Assembly: GCF_004362015.1 (NCBI RefSeq) | Contig: NZ_SNWW01000004.1 | Span: 124,001-188,000 of the forward strand | Direction: 5' to 3' | From: Flavobacterium chryseum | GTDB lineage: Bacteria > Bacteroidota > Bacteroidia > Flavobacteriales > Flavobacteriaceae | DNA length: 64,000 nt | Part shown: in pieces, positions 49,982 through 58,504 of the stretch | Numbering within the stretch: position 1 is the first letter of the stretch | How the letters are laid out: every line of letters begins with the position of its first letter | The notes under the pieces: generated by a model | What the model was told of the DNA's origin: nothing | What the model saw: the letters and a program-made list of their open reading frames with translations, nothing else | Databases searched by the model: none | Made by a program: the position numbers and the translations under genes

Positions 49982-51337
49982 ATGAAAACACATTTCATCG
50001 CCATAGGCGGAAGTGCCATGCACAACTTAGCACTTGCATTGCATAACAAGGGATATCAGGTTACAGGAAGTGATGATGCTATTTTTGAGCCTTCAAAATC
50101 AAGATTAGAAAAAAAAGGAATTCTTCCTGCAGAAATGGGCTGGTTTCCTGAAAAAATCACCTCTGATATTGAAGCTGTAATTTTAGGAATGCACGCGAAA
50201 GCTGATAATCCGGAATTATTGAAAGCGCAGGAATTAGGTTTAAAAATCTATTCGTATCCGGAATTTTTATACGAGCAATCTAAAAATAAAACACGAGTTG
50301 TTATTGGAGGTTCTCACGGAAAAACAACGATTACTTCGATGATTTTGCATGTTATGCATTATCATAATATCGAAGTTGATTATATGGTAGGAGCACAACT
50401 GGAAGGTTTTGATACTATGGTGCATCTTACTGAAGAGAATGATTTTGTAGTTCTTGAAGGTGATGAGTATTTATCTTCTCCGATTGACAGACGTCCGAAA
50501 TTTCATTTGTATCAACCCAATATTGCTTTAATTTCAGGAATTGCCTGGGATCATATTAATGTGTTTCCAACGTATGAAAATTATGTAGAGCAATTCGAGA
50601 TTTTTATTGGTAAAATTACAAATGGAGGAATTTTAGTTTACAATGAAAATGATCCTAAAGTAAAACGAGTTGCTGAAGCTGCTACAAACCCAATTCGTAA
50701 ATTAGCATATAGTACTCCGGAATATTCTGTTAGTGATGGAATAACGCTGCTAAAAACGCCTGAAGGTTATATGCCAATTGAGGTTTTTGGAGCGCATAAT
50801 TTAAATAATTTGGCTGGAGCAAAATGGATTTGCCAAAATATGGGTGTTGACGAAGCTGATTTTTACGAAGCTATTGCAAGTTTTAAAGGAGCTTCAAAAA
50901 GATTAGAAAAAATTGCCGAAGGAAAAGGTAAAGTTGCATATAAAGATTTTGCACATTCGCCAAGTAAAGTGGCTGCGACAACAAAAGCGGTAAAAGAACA
51001 ATATCCAAACAGAACTTTAGTGGCTTGTTTAGAATTGCATACTTACAGCAGCCTTAATGCAGAATTCTTAAAGGAATATGAAGGCGCACTTGAATATGCC
51101 GATGTTGCAGTTGTTTTTTATTCTCCGGATGCTGTAAAAATTAAACAACTAGAAGAAGTTACTTACGAGCAAATTGCGAGTTCTTTTAATCGAAAAGATT
51201 TAATTATTTATACAAACCCAACAGAATTCAAAGAATATTTATTCAATTTAAATCTGGAGAATTCAGCTTTATTATTGATGAGCTCCGGTAATTATGGAGG
51301 ATTGAATTTTGATGAAGTTAAAAACCTGATTGAATAA
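49982..51337 (+). CDS. mpl: UDP-MurNAc:tripeptide ligase
   Basis: A 451-residue Mur ligase-like protein: GGSAMHNLALALHNKGYQVTGS dinucleotide-like N-domain, P-loop VIGGSHGKTTITSMIL, VLEGDEYLSSPIDRRPKF, SGIAWDHINVFPTYENY, and KDFAHSPSKVAATTKAVKEQ. It re-attaches the murein tripeptide L-Ala-gamma-D-Glu-meso-Dap to UDP-MurNAc during wall recycling. Lengths and motifs agree with Mpl rather than MurC. The ATG immediately follows a hairpin repeat and no extension is possible. Confidence 0.9.
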   Translation: MKTHFIAIGGSAMHNLALALHNKGYQVTGSDDAIFEPSKSRLEKKGILPAEMGWFPEKITSDIEAVILGMHAKADNPELLKAQELGLKIYSYPEFLYEQSKNKTRVVIGGSHGKTTITSMILHVMHYHNIEVDYMVGAQLEGFDTMVHLTEENDFVVLEGDEYLSSPIDRRPKFHLYQPNIALISGIAWDHINVFPTYENYVEQFEIFIGKITNGGILVYNENDPKVKRVAEAATNPIRKLAYSTPEYSVSDGITLLKTPEGYMPIEVFGAHNLNNLAGAKWICQNMGVDEADFYEAIASFKGASKRLEKIAEGKGKVAYKDFAHSPSKVAATTKAVKEQYPNRTLVACLELHTYSSLNAEFLKEYEGALEYADVAVVFYSPDAVKIKQLEEVTYEQIASSFNRKDLIIYTNPTEFKEYLFNLNLENSALLLMSSGNYGGLNFDEVKNLIE

Positions 51338-51356
51338 TAATCGCAATATGAAATTG

Positions 51357-51399
51357 AAAGGAGAAATCTAAGGAAATACAAAACCCAGATTTCTCCTTT
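51357..51399 (+). terminator. Hairpin terminator of mpl
   Basis: AAAGGAGAAATCT/AGATTTCTCCTTT (51357-51369 and 51387-51399), followed by T-rich sequence, 19 bases after the stop. Confidence 0.88.
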
Positions 51400-51469
51400 T
51401 TTGTTTTCTTATTTTTTATTGAATGATTTTTCTTATTTTTTATATATTAGCCATTTAAGATTTTATAAA

Positions 51470-51928
51470 ATGAACCCAGCTATAAAAGTTGTAAAGACAA
51501 CGAGTGAAAACCCTGATTTTATATTTTTAATTGAAACTTTCGATACTTTTTTATGGGAGCGTTATCCTGAATTAAAAAAAGAGTATTGGGGTAATAATTT
51601 AATTGAATTTAACCCGAATGTAATTGTTGTTTATTTAGATGAAAAGCCGGTTGGTTGTGGCTGCTTCAAAAAGTATAATGGTAATACTGCAGAACTAAAA
51701 AGAATGTTTGTTTCGCCAGAAGCAAGAGGTTTAGGTTTGGCTCAATTAATAATTAAAGAAGTAGAAATAGGAGCCAGGGATCAAGGTTTTAAAACTCTGA
51801 TTCTGGAAACCTTATACAAACAAATTGAAGCGATTAGCTTATACCAAAAAGTAGGATTTGAGATTGTTGAAAACTATGAACCTTATGTTGGTTTGACCAA
51901 TAGCGTTTGTATGAGTAAATCTATTTAA
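51470..51928 (+). CDS. GNAT family acetyltransferase
   Basis: A 152-residue GNAT enzyme from the ATG at 51470 (MNPAIKVVKTTSENPDFIFL). The acetyl-CoA loop is LKRMFVSPEARGLGLAQLII (strand 4 and the Q/RxxGxG/A motif: RGLGLA); strand 5 IVENYEPYVG follows. Acceptor unknown. The longer frame to 51401 is rejected because its first 23 codons overlie the terminator of mpl. Next gene radC begins 13 bases on, same strand. Confidence 0.86.
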   Translation: MNPAIKVVKTTSENPDFIFLIETFDTFLWERYPELKKEYWGNNLIEFNPNVIVVYLDEKPVGCGCFKKYNGNTAELKRMFVSPEARGLGLAQLIIKEVEIGARDQGFKTLILETLYKQIEAISLYQKVGFEIVENYEPYVGLTNSVCMSKSI

Positions 51929-51941
51929 TTCCTTACTAATT

Positions 51942-52631
51942 ATGAAACCAGGTCATTTTCCAATTTCAGATTGGTCAGAAGACGATCGTCCCAGAGAAAA
52001 GTTAATGCTAAAAGGCATTGATGCTTTAAGTGATGCCGAATTAATAGCTATTTTAATTGGTTCTGGCAGTCGAAATGAGTCTGCAGTTGACTTAAGTAAA
52101 AGAATTTTAGCCAGTGTAGATAATTTAAATTCTTTGGGAAAAATGTCTGTTTCTCAGTTAATGAACTTTAAAGGTATAGGGGAGGCAAAAGCAATTACAA
52201 TTATCGCTGCTTTAGAGTTAGGACGTCGCCGCAGAGCTGAAGATGTGGCTGAGCTTATAAAAATCACATCCAGCAAATTAGTGTTTGAGATCATGCAACC
52301 CATCATTGGTGAGTTGGCTCATGAAGAATTTTGGGTACTTTTTCTTAATAATTCTAATAAAGTAATTTCTAAATCGCAATTAAGTAAAGGAGGAATGACC
52401 GGAACTGTTGTTGATGCGCGTTTGGTTTTTAAATTGGCATTTGAAACCGGAGCTACGAGCTTGATTTTGTGTCATAATCATCCTTCCGGTTCGTTAATTC
52501 CAAGTGAAGCCGACAAACAAATTACGAAGAAACTAAAATCAGCAGGAGAGAGTCTAGATGTTAAAATTTTAGATCATTTGATTATTACTGAAACAAATTA
52601 TTATAGTTTTGTAGATGAAGGAATTTTTTAA
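51942..52631 (+). CDS. radC: RadC family JAMM protein
   Basis: A 229-residue RadC: an N-terminal helix-hairpin-helix region (LMNFKGIGEAKAITIIAALE) and C-terminal JAMM motif, with the metal-binding HNHPSGSLIPSEAD after FETGATSLILC. The Glu of the active site is in EEFWVLFLNNSN. Called DNA repair protein, but its function is not proven. Co-directional with its neighbours in a tight run (3 bases to the next gene), suggesting one operon from 51470 to 54058. Confidence 0.92.
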   Translation: MKPGHFPISDWSEDDRPREKLMLKGIDALSDAELIAILIGSGSRNESAVDLSKRILASVDNLNSLGKMSVSQLMNFKGIGEAKAITIIAALELGRRRRAEDVAELIKITSSKLVFEIMQPIIGELAHEEFWVLFLNNSNKVISKSQLSKGGMTGTVVDARLVFKLAFETGATSLILCHNHPSGSLIPSEADKQITKKLKSAGESLDVKILDHLIITETNYYSFVDEGIF

Positions 52632-52634
52632 TCT

Positions 52635-53321
52635 ATGAAAACCAATATTACCGACGTTTTTTTCGACTTAGATCATACTCTTTGGGATTTTGATAAAAAT
52701 TCTGAAATGGCTTTTGATCGTATTTTTAAAGGTAAATTCCCCGAAATTAATACACAGGATTTTATCTTGAAATATGCTCCCATAAATCAGGCTTGTTGGA
52801 AATTGTATCAAAATGATCAGATTACACATCTGGAATTGCGTTACAACAGATTAAAGTTTTCTTTCGATGCTTTAAATTTTAAAATTTCAGACGAAAGCAT
52901 TAATGAAATCGCTAATGATTATATTGAATTTCTAACCGATAATAATCATCTTTTTGATGGTGCAATTGAGGTTTTAGAATATTTAAAACCCAAATACAGA
53001 TTACATATTATAACAAATGGTTTTGCTGCTGTTCAGGACAAGAAGATAAATAATGCAGCATTGGCCAATTATTTTGATACCATTACAAATTCAGAATTAG
53101 CGGGTGTAAAAAAGCCAAATAGTATTATCTTTGATTATGCCGTTAATTTAGCGAAAGCTTCAAAAGAAAATTGCATTATGATTGGGGATTGCCTTGATGC
53201 AGACGTTAATGGTGCCATAAACGCAGGTTTAGATGCTATATTCTTTAACGATAAAAAAATTGCAGCTCCTCAGAATATTAAACAAATAAACCATTTATTA
53301 GAACTTAAAAAATATTTATAA
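52635..53321 (+). CDS. HAD-family phosphatase, YjjG-like
   Basis: A 228-residue HAD hydrolase of subfamily I. The catalytic aspartates are in DVFFDLDHTLWDFDKN (nucleophile Asp10 region), followed by LHIITNGFAAV (motif II), KKPNSIIFDYA (motif III Lys) and MIGDCLDADVNGAINAG (motif IV). The helical cap lies between. Relatives of this type (YjjG) dephosphorylate nucleotide monophosphates. The substrate cannot be set. The stop of this gene overlaps the next start by a single base. Confidence 0.9.
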   Translation: MKTNITDVFFDLDHTLWDFDKNSEMAFDRIFKGKFPEINTQDFILKYAPINQACWKLYQNDQITHLELRYNRLKFSFDALNFKISDESINEIANDYIEFLTDNNHLFDGAIEVLEYLKPKYRLHIITNGFAAVQDKKINNAALANYFDTITNSELAGVKKPNSIIFDYAVNLAKASKENCIMIGDCLDADVNGAINAGLDAIFFNDKKIAAPQNIKQINHLLELKKYL

Positions 53322-54058
53322 TGATGAAAATAAAATTTTTGTTGATTGCCCTTTTAATTTCAGTTATCGGATTTTCACAATCTGTTAACGATTATAAAGC
53401 TGTTATAATTCCACTAAAGTATGAGTTTCTTAAAACAGAAAATCAATATAGATTAGCGACAATGACAAAATCTAATTTGATTAAGGCTGGTTTTACTGCT
53501 TTCTATGCAAATGAAGAAATTCCTGCTGAATACAGTGATCGTTGTCAGCTTTTATATGTTGATGTGAAAAAGGAAAGCGGTTTTCTTATTACTAAACTTT
53601 TTGTAGAGTTTAAAGATTGCTTCGGAAAAGTGGTTTACACTTCAGAAATTGGAAAAAGCAAAGAGAAAGAATATGAAGTTGCATATAAAGAAAGCCTTGA
53701 TTTGGCTTTTGCATCTGTAAATAAACTGCATTATAAATATAGCGGTAAGGCTGTCGCTACAACTAAAACTGCATCTGTAATTACATCTGCTCCGATACAA
53801 ACAATAGCAGTATCAACTCCTGTAGCGGATGTTTCTGATCCAAATTTGCTGTACGCACAGCCAACAGAAAATGGATATCAGTTAATTGATAAAACACCAA
53901 AGGTTGTAATGAAGTTGCTTAAAACATCTCGACCAGATTCTTTTATTGCCATAAAAGATGGTATTCAGGGTTCATTAAACGCAAAAGACAATCAATGGTT
54001 TTTTGAATATTATCAAAATGACAAATTAGTTTCTGAGAAAGTATCAGTTAAATTCTAA
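53321..54058 (+). CDS. Secreted protein of unknown function
   Basis: A 245-residue protein with a signal peptide (IKFLLIALLISVIGFSQS, cleavage about residue 20). The first part reads VNDYKAVIIPLKYEFLKTEN, then a middle region AFYANEEIPAEYSDRCQLL. The rest is beta-rich and ends NDKLVSEKVSVKF. I do not recognise it. The two ATG codons are adjacent (MMK) with the first overlapping the previous stop. The gap before rarA is only 15 bases. Confidence 0.72.
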   Translation: MMKIKFLLIALLISVIGFSQSVNDYKAVIIPLKYEFLKTENQYRLATMTKSNLIKAGFTAFYANEEIPAEYSDRCQLLYVDVKKESGFLITKLFVEFKDCFGKVVYTSEIGKSKEKEYEVAYKESLDLAFASVNKLHYKYSGKAVATTKTASVITSAPIQTIAVSTPVADVSDPNLLYAQPTENGYQLIDKTPKVVMKLLKTSRPDSFIAIKDGIQGSLNAKDNQWFFEYYQNDKLVSEKVSVKF

Positions 54059-54063
54059 ATATA

Positions 54064-54088
54064 AAATACGGTTCTAGTAACCGTATTT
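54064..54088. terminator. Hairpin overlapping the rarA stop codon
   Basis: AAATACGGTT/AACCGTATTT (54064-54073 and 54079-54088), loop CTAGT. It lies between the convergent genes and includes the last codons of rarA. Confidence 0.7.
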
Positions 54089-55351
54089 ATCTTTCCAACG
54101 GTTCTTTAAAAATTCGCGGTTGCTATTCTCTCTTGAATTGCTCTCCGGATTGTAAAGAACCGTTTCTTTTATGGCATCCGGCAAAAATTCCTGTTCAGCA
54201 AAATTATTGGCATAATCATGCGAATATTTATAATCTTCACCATAACCCAATTCTTTCATGAGTTTTGTTGGCGCATTTCGCAAATGGATAGGTACAGGCA
54301 AATCTCCCGTTTGTTTTACCAATTGCTGTGCACTTCCAATCGCCATATACGAGGCATTGCTTTTAGGAGAAGTGGCTAAATAAATAGCGCACTGACTCAG
54401 GATTATTCTACTTTCAGGATATCCAATTGTAGAAACAGCCTGAAAAGTATTGTTGGCCATAATAAATGCCGTTGGGTTTGCATTTCCGATATCTTCACTT
54501 GAAAGAATGAGCATTCTGCGGGCAATAAATTTCACATCTTCACCGCCTTCAATCATTCTTGCCAGCCAATAAACAGCTCCATTAGGATCACTGCCACGTA
54601 TCGATTTTATAAAAGCAGAAACAATGTCATAATGTTGTTCTCCGGTTTTGTCATACAAAACAGTATTTTGCTGTACCAATTCAAGAACACGATCGTTAGT
54701 TATTATAATGTCATCGCTTGCAGAAGCGTTTACAACAAGTTCAAATATATTTAATAACTTTCTTCCATCACCGCCAGAAAGGCGTAATAATGCTTCTGTT
54801 TCTTTTAGTATAATGTTTTTCGATAACATTTCTGTATCCGTTTTCATTGCACGATGCAATAAAGCTTCTAAATCTTCTTTAGTAAAGGCATTTAATATAT
54901 AAACCTGACAACGTGATAATAATGCGGGAATGACTTCAAAACTTGGGTTCTCAGTTGTTGCGCCAATAAGAGTTATCCACCCTTTTTCCACCGCAGCTAA
55001 AAGTGAATCTTGTTGCGATTTGCTAAAGCGATGAATCTCATCAATAAATAAAATAGGATTTTTGGTGGTGAATAATCCGCCACTTTGTTTCGCTTTTTCA
55101 ATAACATCGCGAATGTCTTTTACCCCTGAATTAATAGCGCTCAAAATATAAAACGGACGTTTAGATTCTTGTGCAATAATTTGTGCAAGAGTTGTTTTTC
55201 CTGTCCCGGGAGGTCCCCAAAATATAAGTGAAGGAATAATTCCTTTTGAAATTTGTTGTGTCAGAGAACCATTTGGTCCAACCAAATGATTTTGACTAAT
55301 ATAATCTTCTAATTTCTGTGGGCGAATACGCTCTGCTAAAGGTGCTTCCAT
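54074..55351 (-). CDS. rarA: Replication-associated AAA+ ATPase RarA
   Basis: A 425-residue AAA+ ATPase: start [20 protein letters not shown], Walker [16 protein letters not shown], Walker [17 protein letters not shown], sensor-1 [13 protein letters not shown], arginine-finger region [11 protein letters not shown], and C-terminal helical domain with [12 protein letters not shown] and [20 protein letters not shown], characteristic of RarA/MgsA. It works at stalled replication forks with the clamp loader or SSB. Length normal. Divergent from the rhomboid gene. Confidence 0.93.
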   Translation of the reverse strand: MEAPLAERIRPQKLEDYISQNHLVGPNGSLTQQISKGIIPSLIFWGPPGTGKTTLAQIIAQESKRPFYILSAINSGVKDIRDVIEKAKQSGGLFTTKNPILFIDEIHRFSKSQQDSLLAAVEKGWITLIGATTENPSFEVIPALLSRCQVYILNAFTKEDLEALLHRAMKTDTEMLSKNIILKETEALLRLSGGDGRKLLNIFELVVNASASDDIIITNDRVLELVQQNTVLYDKTGEQHYDIVSAFIKSIRGSDPNGAVYWLARMIEGGEDVKFIARRMLILSSEDIGNANPTAFIMANNTFQAVSTIGYPESRIILSQCAIYLATSPKSNASYMAIGSAQQLVKQTGDLPVPIHLRNAPTKLMKELGYGEDYKYSHDYANNFAEQEFLPDAIKETVLYNPESNSRENSNREFLKNRWKDKYGY

Positions 55352-55495
55352 TTTGTAAAATTACTATTTTCAATTTTAATTATAAATTTTAAAAAGTTAA
55401 TTACTTGTCAAAGATCTATTTATCTGTCTGACAAATTATCAGTTAATTGTAATTGGTCGGTTTTTTGATGTTCATCTATTATCTATTATCAAAAT

Positions 55496-56257
55496 ATGAA
55501 CGACAACGATTTTAAATTTTCAACTTCTGTAATTGGGCTTCCGGTATTTTTCGTTCTTTTTTTATGGATAGTATATTGGATTCAAATTCGTTTTGATTTC
55601 GATTTTTATCAAAACGGAATTTACCCTCGGGATTTTTCAGGTTTACAAGGTGTTTTATTTAGCCCTTTTATTCATGAAAACTTAGATCACTTATATAATA
55701 ATTCCATTCCACTTTTTGTATTATTAGCAGCGCTGCAATTTTTTTATCCCAAGCAAAGTTTTGGTGTTATTGCTTACGGAATTATATTTTCAGGTTTAAT
55801 TACATGGGTAATTGGGAGGGAAAATTATCATAGTGGGGCAAGTGGATTGATCTATGTTTTGGTTAGTTTTATTTTTTTTAAAGGAATTCAAACCGGTTAT
55901 TACAGGTTGGTAGCATTATCATTATCTGTTATTTTGCTTTATGGAGGAATGATTTGGTATGTTTTTCCAGATGTTGATGCAAAAATTTCCTGGGAAGGAC
56001 ATTTGGGTGGTTTTATTGCGGGATTTATGTTGACTTTATATTATAAAACGCCGGAATACAGTAAGCCTTTAGTTTATGATTGGCAAAAACCCGATTTTAA
56101 TCCTGAAGATGATGTATTTATGAGACATTTCGATGAAAATGGAAATTTCGTAAATACTGAAAAACCAGAAGAAGAAGAAGCTCTTTCAACTTATTTTAAT
56201 TCTGATGTTTGGGTTAATTATACTGTAACTAAATCAGAATCAGGAGATAAATTGTAG
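55496..56257 (+). CDS. Rhomboid intramembrane serine protease
   Basis: A 253-residue rhomboid protease with about six membrane helices. The catalytic dyad is Ser116 (GASGLIYVL) and His169 (EGHLGGFIAGF). HENLDHLYNNSIPLFVL carries the conserved His/Asn of helix 2. The soluble C-terminal tail (after VYDWQKPDFN) is acidic. It cleaves transmembrane domains of membrane proteins; substrates unknown. Starts at 55496, 144 bases from the divergent rarA. Confidence 0.93.
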   Translation: MNDNDFKFSTSVIGLPVFFVLFLWIVYWIQIRFDFDFYQNGIYPRDFSGLQGVLFSPFIHENLDHLYNNSIPLFVLLAALQFFYPKQSFGVIAYGIIFSGLITWVIGRENYHSGASGLIYVLVSFIFFKGIQTGYYRLVALSLSVILLYGGMIWYVFPDVDAKISWEGHLGGFIAGFMLTLYYKTPEYSKPLVYDWQKPDFNPEDDVFMRHFDENGNFVNTEKPEEEEALSTYFNSDVWVNYTVTKSESGDKL

Positions 56258-56261
56258 GTTG

Positions 56262-56293
56262 GATGTTAGTTTTAAATTTAATGCTTATTTTTG
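56262..56293 (+). promoter_or_regulatory. Promoter TTG-N21-TATTTTTG
   Basis: TTG at 56262-56264, 21-base spacer, TATTTTTG at 56286-56293. Predicts a leader of about 30 bases for the gene at 56327. Confidence 0.5.
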
Positions 56294-56326
56294 TTAAGAG
56301 TTAATTTTAATTTCATTTACCAACAT

Positions 56327-56833
56327 ATGGAAAAGATAAATTTAACGATTGCATTATTTTTTATGGTAAGTGTACAATTGCTTGCGCAATGTGAAGTAAA
56401 AAACAGGATTTTACCTGATGGAACTTTAATGTATTATTTCGATCCTGCCGATTTTTATATATCTAAATCAAAGTCCTTAAAGATTAATATTGAAAGTGAT
56501 AAAGAACATTTTTTTATTGCATTACGGCCTTTCCCATTTCCGTTTAAAGATGAAGGAAAGAAAATCAAAGACGATTTAATTATTCTTTTGGCAGATCACA
56601 AAGAGTACAAGTTATCGCATTATGACACACAATACAGACATAACGATTCGGTTATGCAGGTTTTATATCTTATGAACGATAAAGATGTTGAAGCTTTTTC
56701 TAAGTTTGAAGCTGTGAAAGCTAAAATTAATATGAAAGGAACCGAGTTTGTTAGGGATTATAATTTCAAATTGCATAAAGACGCTATAATGCAGCAGTTA
56801 AATTGCTTTTTGAAAGAGGAGAAAGATAATTAA
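56327..56833 (+). CDS. Small secreted protein of unknown function
   Basis: A 168-residue protein with a signal peptide (KINLTIALFFMVSVQLLAQC, possible cleavage after LLAQ). The mature part holds AC-like strands (PDGTLMYYFDPADFYIS; HFFIALRPFPFPFKDEG) and a helical tail. I do not recognise it. ATG at 56327 is chosen; the longer frame (TTG at 56291) begins inside the promoter box. Convergent with the DUF2490 gene 3 bases away. Confidence 0.7.
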   Translation: MEKINLTIALFFMVSVQLLAQCEVKNRILPDGTLMYYFDPADFYISKSKSLKINIESDKEHFFIALRPFPFPFKDEGKKIKDDLIILLADHKEYKLSHYDTQYRHNDSVMQVLYLMNDKDVEAFSKFEAVKAKINMKGTEFVRDYNFKLHKDAIMQQLNCFLKEEKDN

Positions 56834-56836
56834 GTA

Positions 56837-57643
56837 CTAATCTTCATTTGCAGTCGAATCATTTTTGTGTAATAATTTTTTATTGATATTTTTAAAAAGA
56901 TTATTAAACGTTAGCGTTAGAGTAGCAGCATTAGTAATTTGATTTCCACCATTTCTGGGAAGATATTCATTAGCATAAGTTAATTCTAGTTGAATGTTAT
57001 CGGTAAATAAATAACCTCCTCCGATGTTAAATTTATTACGATCAAAAAAACTCTGGCCTGTAACTTTTGTTCCGGATTTAAAATACACTTCGTCAGAAGC
57101 AATACCATAAATTATACCTTTCCTGAGAACTTTGCTATTTATAGGTTGTAAGTATTTAATTTGCTGACGGTACCTAAAAACATTTTCAAAATCATCATCT
57201 CCATTTTTCATATGTCTTAGTTCTATTCTCATTCTAGTACTAAGAGTATATCCCGTTTTATGAAAATAGTAGATGCCTTGTAAAGCAAACCTCCATTCAG
57301 GAGATTTGAACTGACCTATTTCGGGAACATCTTTATTGCCGTAGTAGGCTAAAAAAGTAGACAGTTTCCAGCGAAGAGACAAATAATAATGTCCCCATCC
57401 TCTCAATGATCTCTGTATATTGTTTTGAAAAATATTTGAAGTTGATTCTGTGCTACTATATGAACTTCCTAAATCAAACTCAGTCGACCATTTATTATTT
57501 ATTGTAGTATTGAATTGAACTTCATTCCAAAATTGGCCATACGTTTTAGTTTGCCCATAATTCACTCCTGCAGTAAAAATTAACGCAAGAATAAAAAAGC
57601 TTTTTTTAAATGACCTATTTTGAGCAAATTTGGAAGACATCAA
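56837..57643 (-). CDS. DUF2490-like outer-membrane protein
   Basis: A 268-residue protein with a signal peptide (FILALIFTAGVNYGQ, cleavage near residue 30). The text TKTYGQFWNEVQFNTTINNK followed by WSTEFDLGSS, then repeated aromatic beta-strands, fits the DUF2490 barrel family of Bacteroidota. Near the end LELTYANEYLPRNGGNQIT leads into the last strand, LTLTFNNLFKNINKKLLHK, after which a charged tail appears. Function unknown, likely an outer-membrane channel. Confidence 0.8.
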   Translation of the reverse strand: MMSSKFAQNRSFKKSFFILALIFTAGVNYGQTKTYGQFWNEVQFNTTINNKWSTEFDLGSSYSSTESTSNIFQNNIQRSLRGWGHYYLSLRWKLSTFLAYYGNKDVPEIGQFKSPEWRFALQGIYYFHKTGYTLSTRMRIELRHMKNGDDDFENVFRYRQQIKYLQPINSKVLRKGIIYGIASDEVYFKSGTKVTGQSFFDRNKFNIGGGYLFTDNIQLELTYANEYLPRNGGNQITNAATLTLTFNNLFKNINKKLLHKNDSTANED

Positions 57644-57685
57644 TTAAATATTTAATTTGTTGTTGTCTACAATTCGTAACAATAT

Positions 57686-58420
57686 TTAACTTCTTTGACG
57701 AACAGCTTCATAAAGAAAAGCTCCACAAGCAACGGAAACATTTAATGATCCGATAGTTCCAAACATGGGTAGTTTAGCCTTTTCATCAACAATTTTTAAT
57801 ACCGATGGATTTATACCTCTGTCTTCAGATCCCATAATAATAGCTAATGGTTCATTTAGAGATAAATCATAAATATTTGATTCTGTTTTTTCAGTAGCAG
57901 CTACGGTTTTAATTCCAGATCCTTGTAGATAAAAGATAGCATCTTTAATATGTTCAACTTTACAAATAGGCACATTAAAAACCGCTCCGGCAGATGTTTT
58001 AACAGTGTCGCCATTTACGGGAGCTGAACCAGCTTTTTGAACAATAATCCCGTTTACACCAGTACATTCAGCAGTTCTGATAATAGCACCAAAATTTCTC
58101 GCATCAGAAATCTGATCTAATATTAAGAATAATGGTTTAGCACCAGATTCAATAGTTGATTCAACAAGATGTTCTAAGTCAATAAATCCAATAGGGGATA
58201 TTGTTGCAACCGCACCTTGATGATTATTTGGAGTTAAGCGATTTAGTTTTTCTACAGGAACATAAGAGAAATTAATGTTAGCGCGTTTCATCACCTTCAT
58301 TAGATCTTTCATTAATTCTCCAGAAATTTCTTTTTGGATGAATACTTTGTCTACCTCTTTTCCTGCCTGAATTGCTTCTATAATGGCTCTAATTCCAAAT
58401 ATTTGATGTTCTTTTTCCAT
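57686..58420 (-). CDS. rlmB: 23S rRNA (guanosine-2'-O)-methyltransferase RlmB
   Basis: A 244-residue SPOUT methyltransferase. The N-terminal L30-like RNA-binding part (residues 1-70, IFGIRAIIEAIQAGKEVDKV) precedes the knotted domain: ILDQISDARNFGAIIRTAEC, VKTSAGAVFNVPICKVEHIK, IMGSEDRGINPSVL and GSLNVSVACGAFLYEAVRQR. It methylates the 2'-O of a 23S rRNA guanosine. Starts at 58420, 4 bases after a TAnnTTTG box, so the transcript may be leaderless. Confidence 0.93.
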   Translation of the reverse strand: MEKEHQIFGIRAIIEAIQAGKEVDKVFIQKEISGELMKDLMKVMKRANINFSYVPVEKLNRLTPNNHQGAVATISPIGFIDLEHLVESTIESGAKPLFLILDQISDARNFGAIIRTAECTGVNGIIVQKAGSAPVNGDTVKTSAGAVFNVPICKVEHIKDAIFYLQGSGIKTVAATEKTESNIYDLSLNEPLAIIMGSEDRGINPSVLKIVDEKAKLPMFGTIGSLNVSVACGAFLYEAVRQRS

Positions 58421-58424
58421 GGTG

Positions 58425-58432
58425 CAAATATA
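58425..58432 (-). promoter_or_regulatory. TAnnTTTG box of rlmB, leaderless spacing
   Basis: TATATTTG on the minus strand, ending exactly 4 bases before the ATG at 58420. Confidence 0.5.
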
Positions 58433-58454
58433 GGTATAATGTTTATATAAAAAA

Positions 58455-58482
58455 AAACCACTCTGAGTGAACAGAGTGGTTT
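58455..58482. terminator. Terminator of the susC-susD operon
   Basis: AAACCACTCTG/CAGAGTGGTTT stem (58455-58465 and 58472-58482), 22 bases beyond the susD stop, T-run on the minus strand. Confidence 0.88.
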
Positions 58483-58504
58483 AATATATTTATTTGAGAA
58501 TAAA

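Noticed and set aside
51401..51469. Longer N-terminus of the GNAT gene (TTG start)
   Set aside because: These codons overlie the mpl terminator's T-run and add a hydrophobic tail not seen in GNAT enzymes.
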